From a virus, in the IMG/VR virus record IMGVR_UViG_3300050821_006644, positions 1-36,724 of that record: a DNA stretch of 36,724 nucleotides. One strand, 5' to 3'. Each line of letters opens with the position of its first letter. The first letter of the stretch is position 1. The notes under the pieces were generated by a model. It saw only the letters and a list, made by a program, of their open reading frames with translations, was not told where the DNA came from and made no database searches. Positions 35,550-36,724 of this stretch are shown in pieces. The position numbers were made by a program, and so were the translations under genes.

Positions 35550-36724
35550 TCACGATCCGATCTTGGGGCTGCCGATGGGCGGCGGGATGGGGGTGACCAG
35601 GGCGTCGATCTGGTCCTTCTGCTCCTGGGTCAGCGCCGGCCAGTCCTCGGTCGCGCGCGCCTCGTCCTGGGTGATGATGCGGGAGCCGACGAGCAGGTGA
35701 AGGGCCTGATACCGGGTGAGGGTGTCGCTGCGCAGCAGCTGCATCACGTCGAGCTTGACGTACTGGCCGCGCGGCACGAACTGCCCGTACCAGTTCTCCA
35801 GCCGGCGGATCCAGCCGCCGAGGCCGAACTTCATGAAGTCGATGCCGCGCGACTCGATGTTGGCGTAGGTGATCGCGCTGCCCTCGGCGGCCTCGCCGAC
35901 GATCTCGGGCGGCACACCGAAGAATCCGCAGATCGCCCCGCCGGAGTACTTCTGAGTATCCAGGAATTGAGACTCGTTCGGGCTGATCTGGATGGCCTCG
36001 TACTTCCAGCCGCCGCCCATCACGACCGGCTCGCGCGTGCCCTTCACCGCGGCGAGGAAGCGCTGCTTGATCGTGACAGCGTCCTTCTGGTCGACCAGCT
36101 TGACGGTGTCGTTGGTCAAGATCGCCGAGGGATGGCCGCCGTCCTCAAACCATTGATTTCCAAAATTCAAGGCATTGAGACTCTGCTGGATCGTGCGCTG
36201 CGCGTACTTGATCGGGGAGAGCCCGGTGTGCACACCGGGCATCCGGTAGGCGCGCTTATGCCAGACCTGGTCCTTGTCCATGGTCTTGCTGCCGAACTTG
36301 TACACCCACTGGCCGCTGTCGTTCTCCTTGACCTTCACCCGGTCCGGGTGCTGCAGCTCGATCTGGGCGGGCCGGCCGAACCTGTCGAGGTCGAGGATCT
36401 CGCCGTAGACGTTGCCGCGGATCAGCAGCGACACGATGGTCATGTAGGTCTGGTCGAACTGGTCGGCGTCCGAGCTGGGCTCGACGAGGATCTGCGGCGG
36501 GTCGACGCGGTTGGCCTGGCCGAAGCCGATGCCGGGCCCCTTGTAGACGATCGGGGTCATGCACGCCATGACGTCGGAGACGAGCCGCACGCACTTCCAC
36601 ACCGTGTGCTGGCGCATCGCGCCCTCGGTGTTGCCGGCGGCGTAGTCCTGAAGCGCCTGGGTGTAGGCGCCGATGGGCGGACTCAGGAAGCTGAGCTGCC
36701 GCTTTTCCCTGCCGGGCGAGGCCT
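35550..36724 (-). CDS. Portal protein, HK97 type (5' end continues at 34-1)
   Basis: This is the dodecameric ring at the head vertex through which DNA enters. Typical portal features are QHTVWKCVRLVSDVMACMTP near the start, the stretch LLIRGNVYGEILDLDRFGRP, then IELQHPDRVKVKE, HKRAYRMPGVHTGLSPI, NQWFEDGGHPSAILTND, and GAICGFFGVPPEIVGEAAEG followed by ITYANIESRGIDFMKFGLGG. The open reading frame runs off the sequence end, and its missing N-terminus is at 34-1. After collapsing the 18-bp overlap it has 396 residues, a normal length. It is followed by the protease gene after 7 bp. Confidence 0.95.
   Translation of the reverse strand, partial: ASPGREKRQLSFLSPPIGAYTQALQDYAAGNTEGAMRQHTVWKCVRLVSDVMACMTPIVYKGPGIGFGQANRVDPPQILVEPSSDADQFDQTYMTIVSLLIRGNVYGEILDLDRFGRPAQIELQHPDRVKVKENDSGQWVYKFGSKTMDKDQVWHKRAYRMPGVHTGLSPIKYAQRTIQQSLNALNFGNQWFEDGGHPSAILTNDTVKLVDQKDAVTIKQRFLAAVKGTREPVVMGGGWKYEAIQISPNESQFLDTQKYSGGAICGFFGVPPEIVGEAAEGSAITYANIESRGIDFMKFGLGGWIRRLENWYGQFVPRGQYVKLDVMQLLRSDTLTRYQALHLLVGSRIITQDEARATEDWPALTQEQKDQIDALVTPIPPPIGSPKIGS
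36707..36724. repeat. Terminal 18-bp direct repeat, right copy
   Basis: Identical to bases 1-18. The flanking base before it (T at 36706) and the base after the left copy (C at 19) belong to the continuous portal frame when the circle is closed. Confidence 0.85.

Overview
The window is the essentially complete genome of a temperate, long-tailed (siphovirus-type) phage of a high-GC actinobacterium, most likely a Streptomyces-like host. The evidence is strongly GC-biased codon use, many short genes coupled by ATGA or TGATG overlaps, a DUF6221-type protein and other small proteins typical of Streptomyces phages, and an integrase next to a copy of the 3' half of an actinobacterial-type tRNA-Arg(CCU). 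The first and last 18 bases are identical. Joining the ends over them restores one 396-codon portal gene with an ATG start and a stop codon just upstream, so the molecule is a circle (or circularly permuted genome) of 36,706 bp opened inside the portal gene.

Layout. (a) 12.8 to 4.5 kb, minus strand: early operon. It runs from a Cro-like regulator through about 20 small, mostly unrecognised genes, including a replication-initiator-like protein whose coding sequence carries a 26-bp perfect inverted repeat, a G-quadruplex motif and iteron-like repeats (candidate origin), and ends with an HNH endonuclease. (b) 4.3 kb to 1 and on across the junction to 18.3 kb, minus strand: late genes. These are several small proteins, terminase small and large subunits, portal, prohead protease (with unusual C-terminal zinc ribbons), major capsid protein, capsid-associated proteins, connector, tail terminator-like protein, tail tube, HK97-gp10-like protein, tail assembly chaperones with a CCCAAAA -1 frameshift, tape measure, minor tail proteins, GH25 endolysin and a holin-like coiled-coil membrane protein. 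(c) 13.0 to 15.5 kb, plus strand: lysogeny module with an HTH repressor facing the Cro-like gene over a cluster of GTTGCCC half-sites, a membrane protein, attP and a tyrosine integrase. (d) 15.5 to 18.2 kb: accessory module with a GntR/UTRA regulator divergent from a plus-strand group of five small genes, including a predicted lipoprotein. These are candidates for expression in the lysogen.

How the parts would work together: the two divergent HTH proteins would decide between lysogeny and lytic growth at the 12.8-13.0 kb operators. The integrase would recombine attP with a host tRNA-Arg gene and restore its 3' end. The initiator would fire replication from within its own gene. HNH and terminase would package DNA into HK97-type heads, and the endolysin and holin-like protein would release progeny. 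The strangest element is a plus-strand class II tRNA-like gene between the protease and capsid genes, whose anticodon loop is about 59 nt instead of 7.
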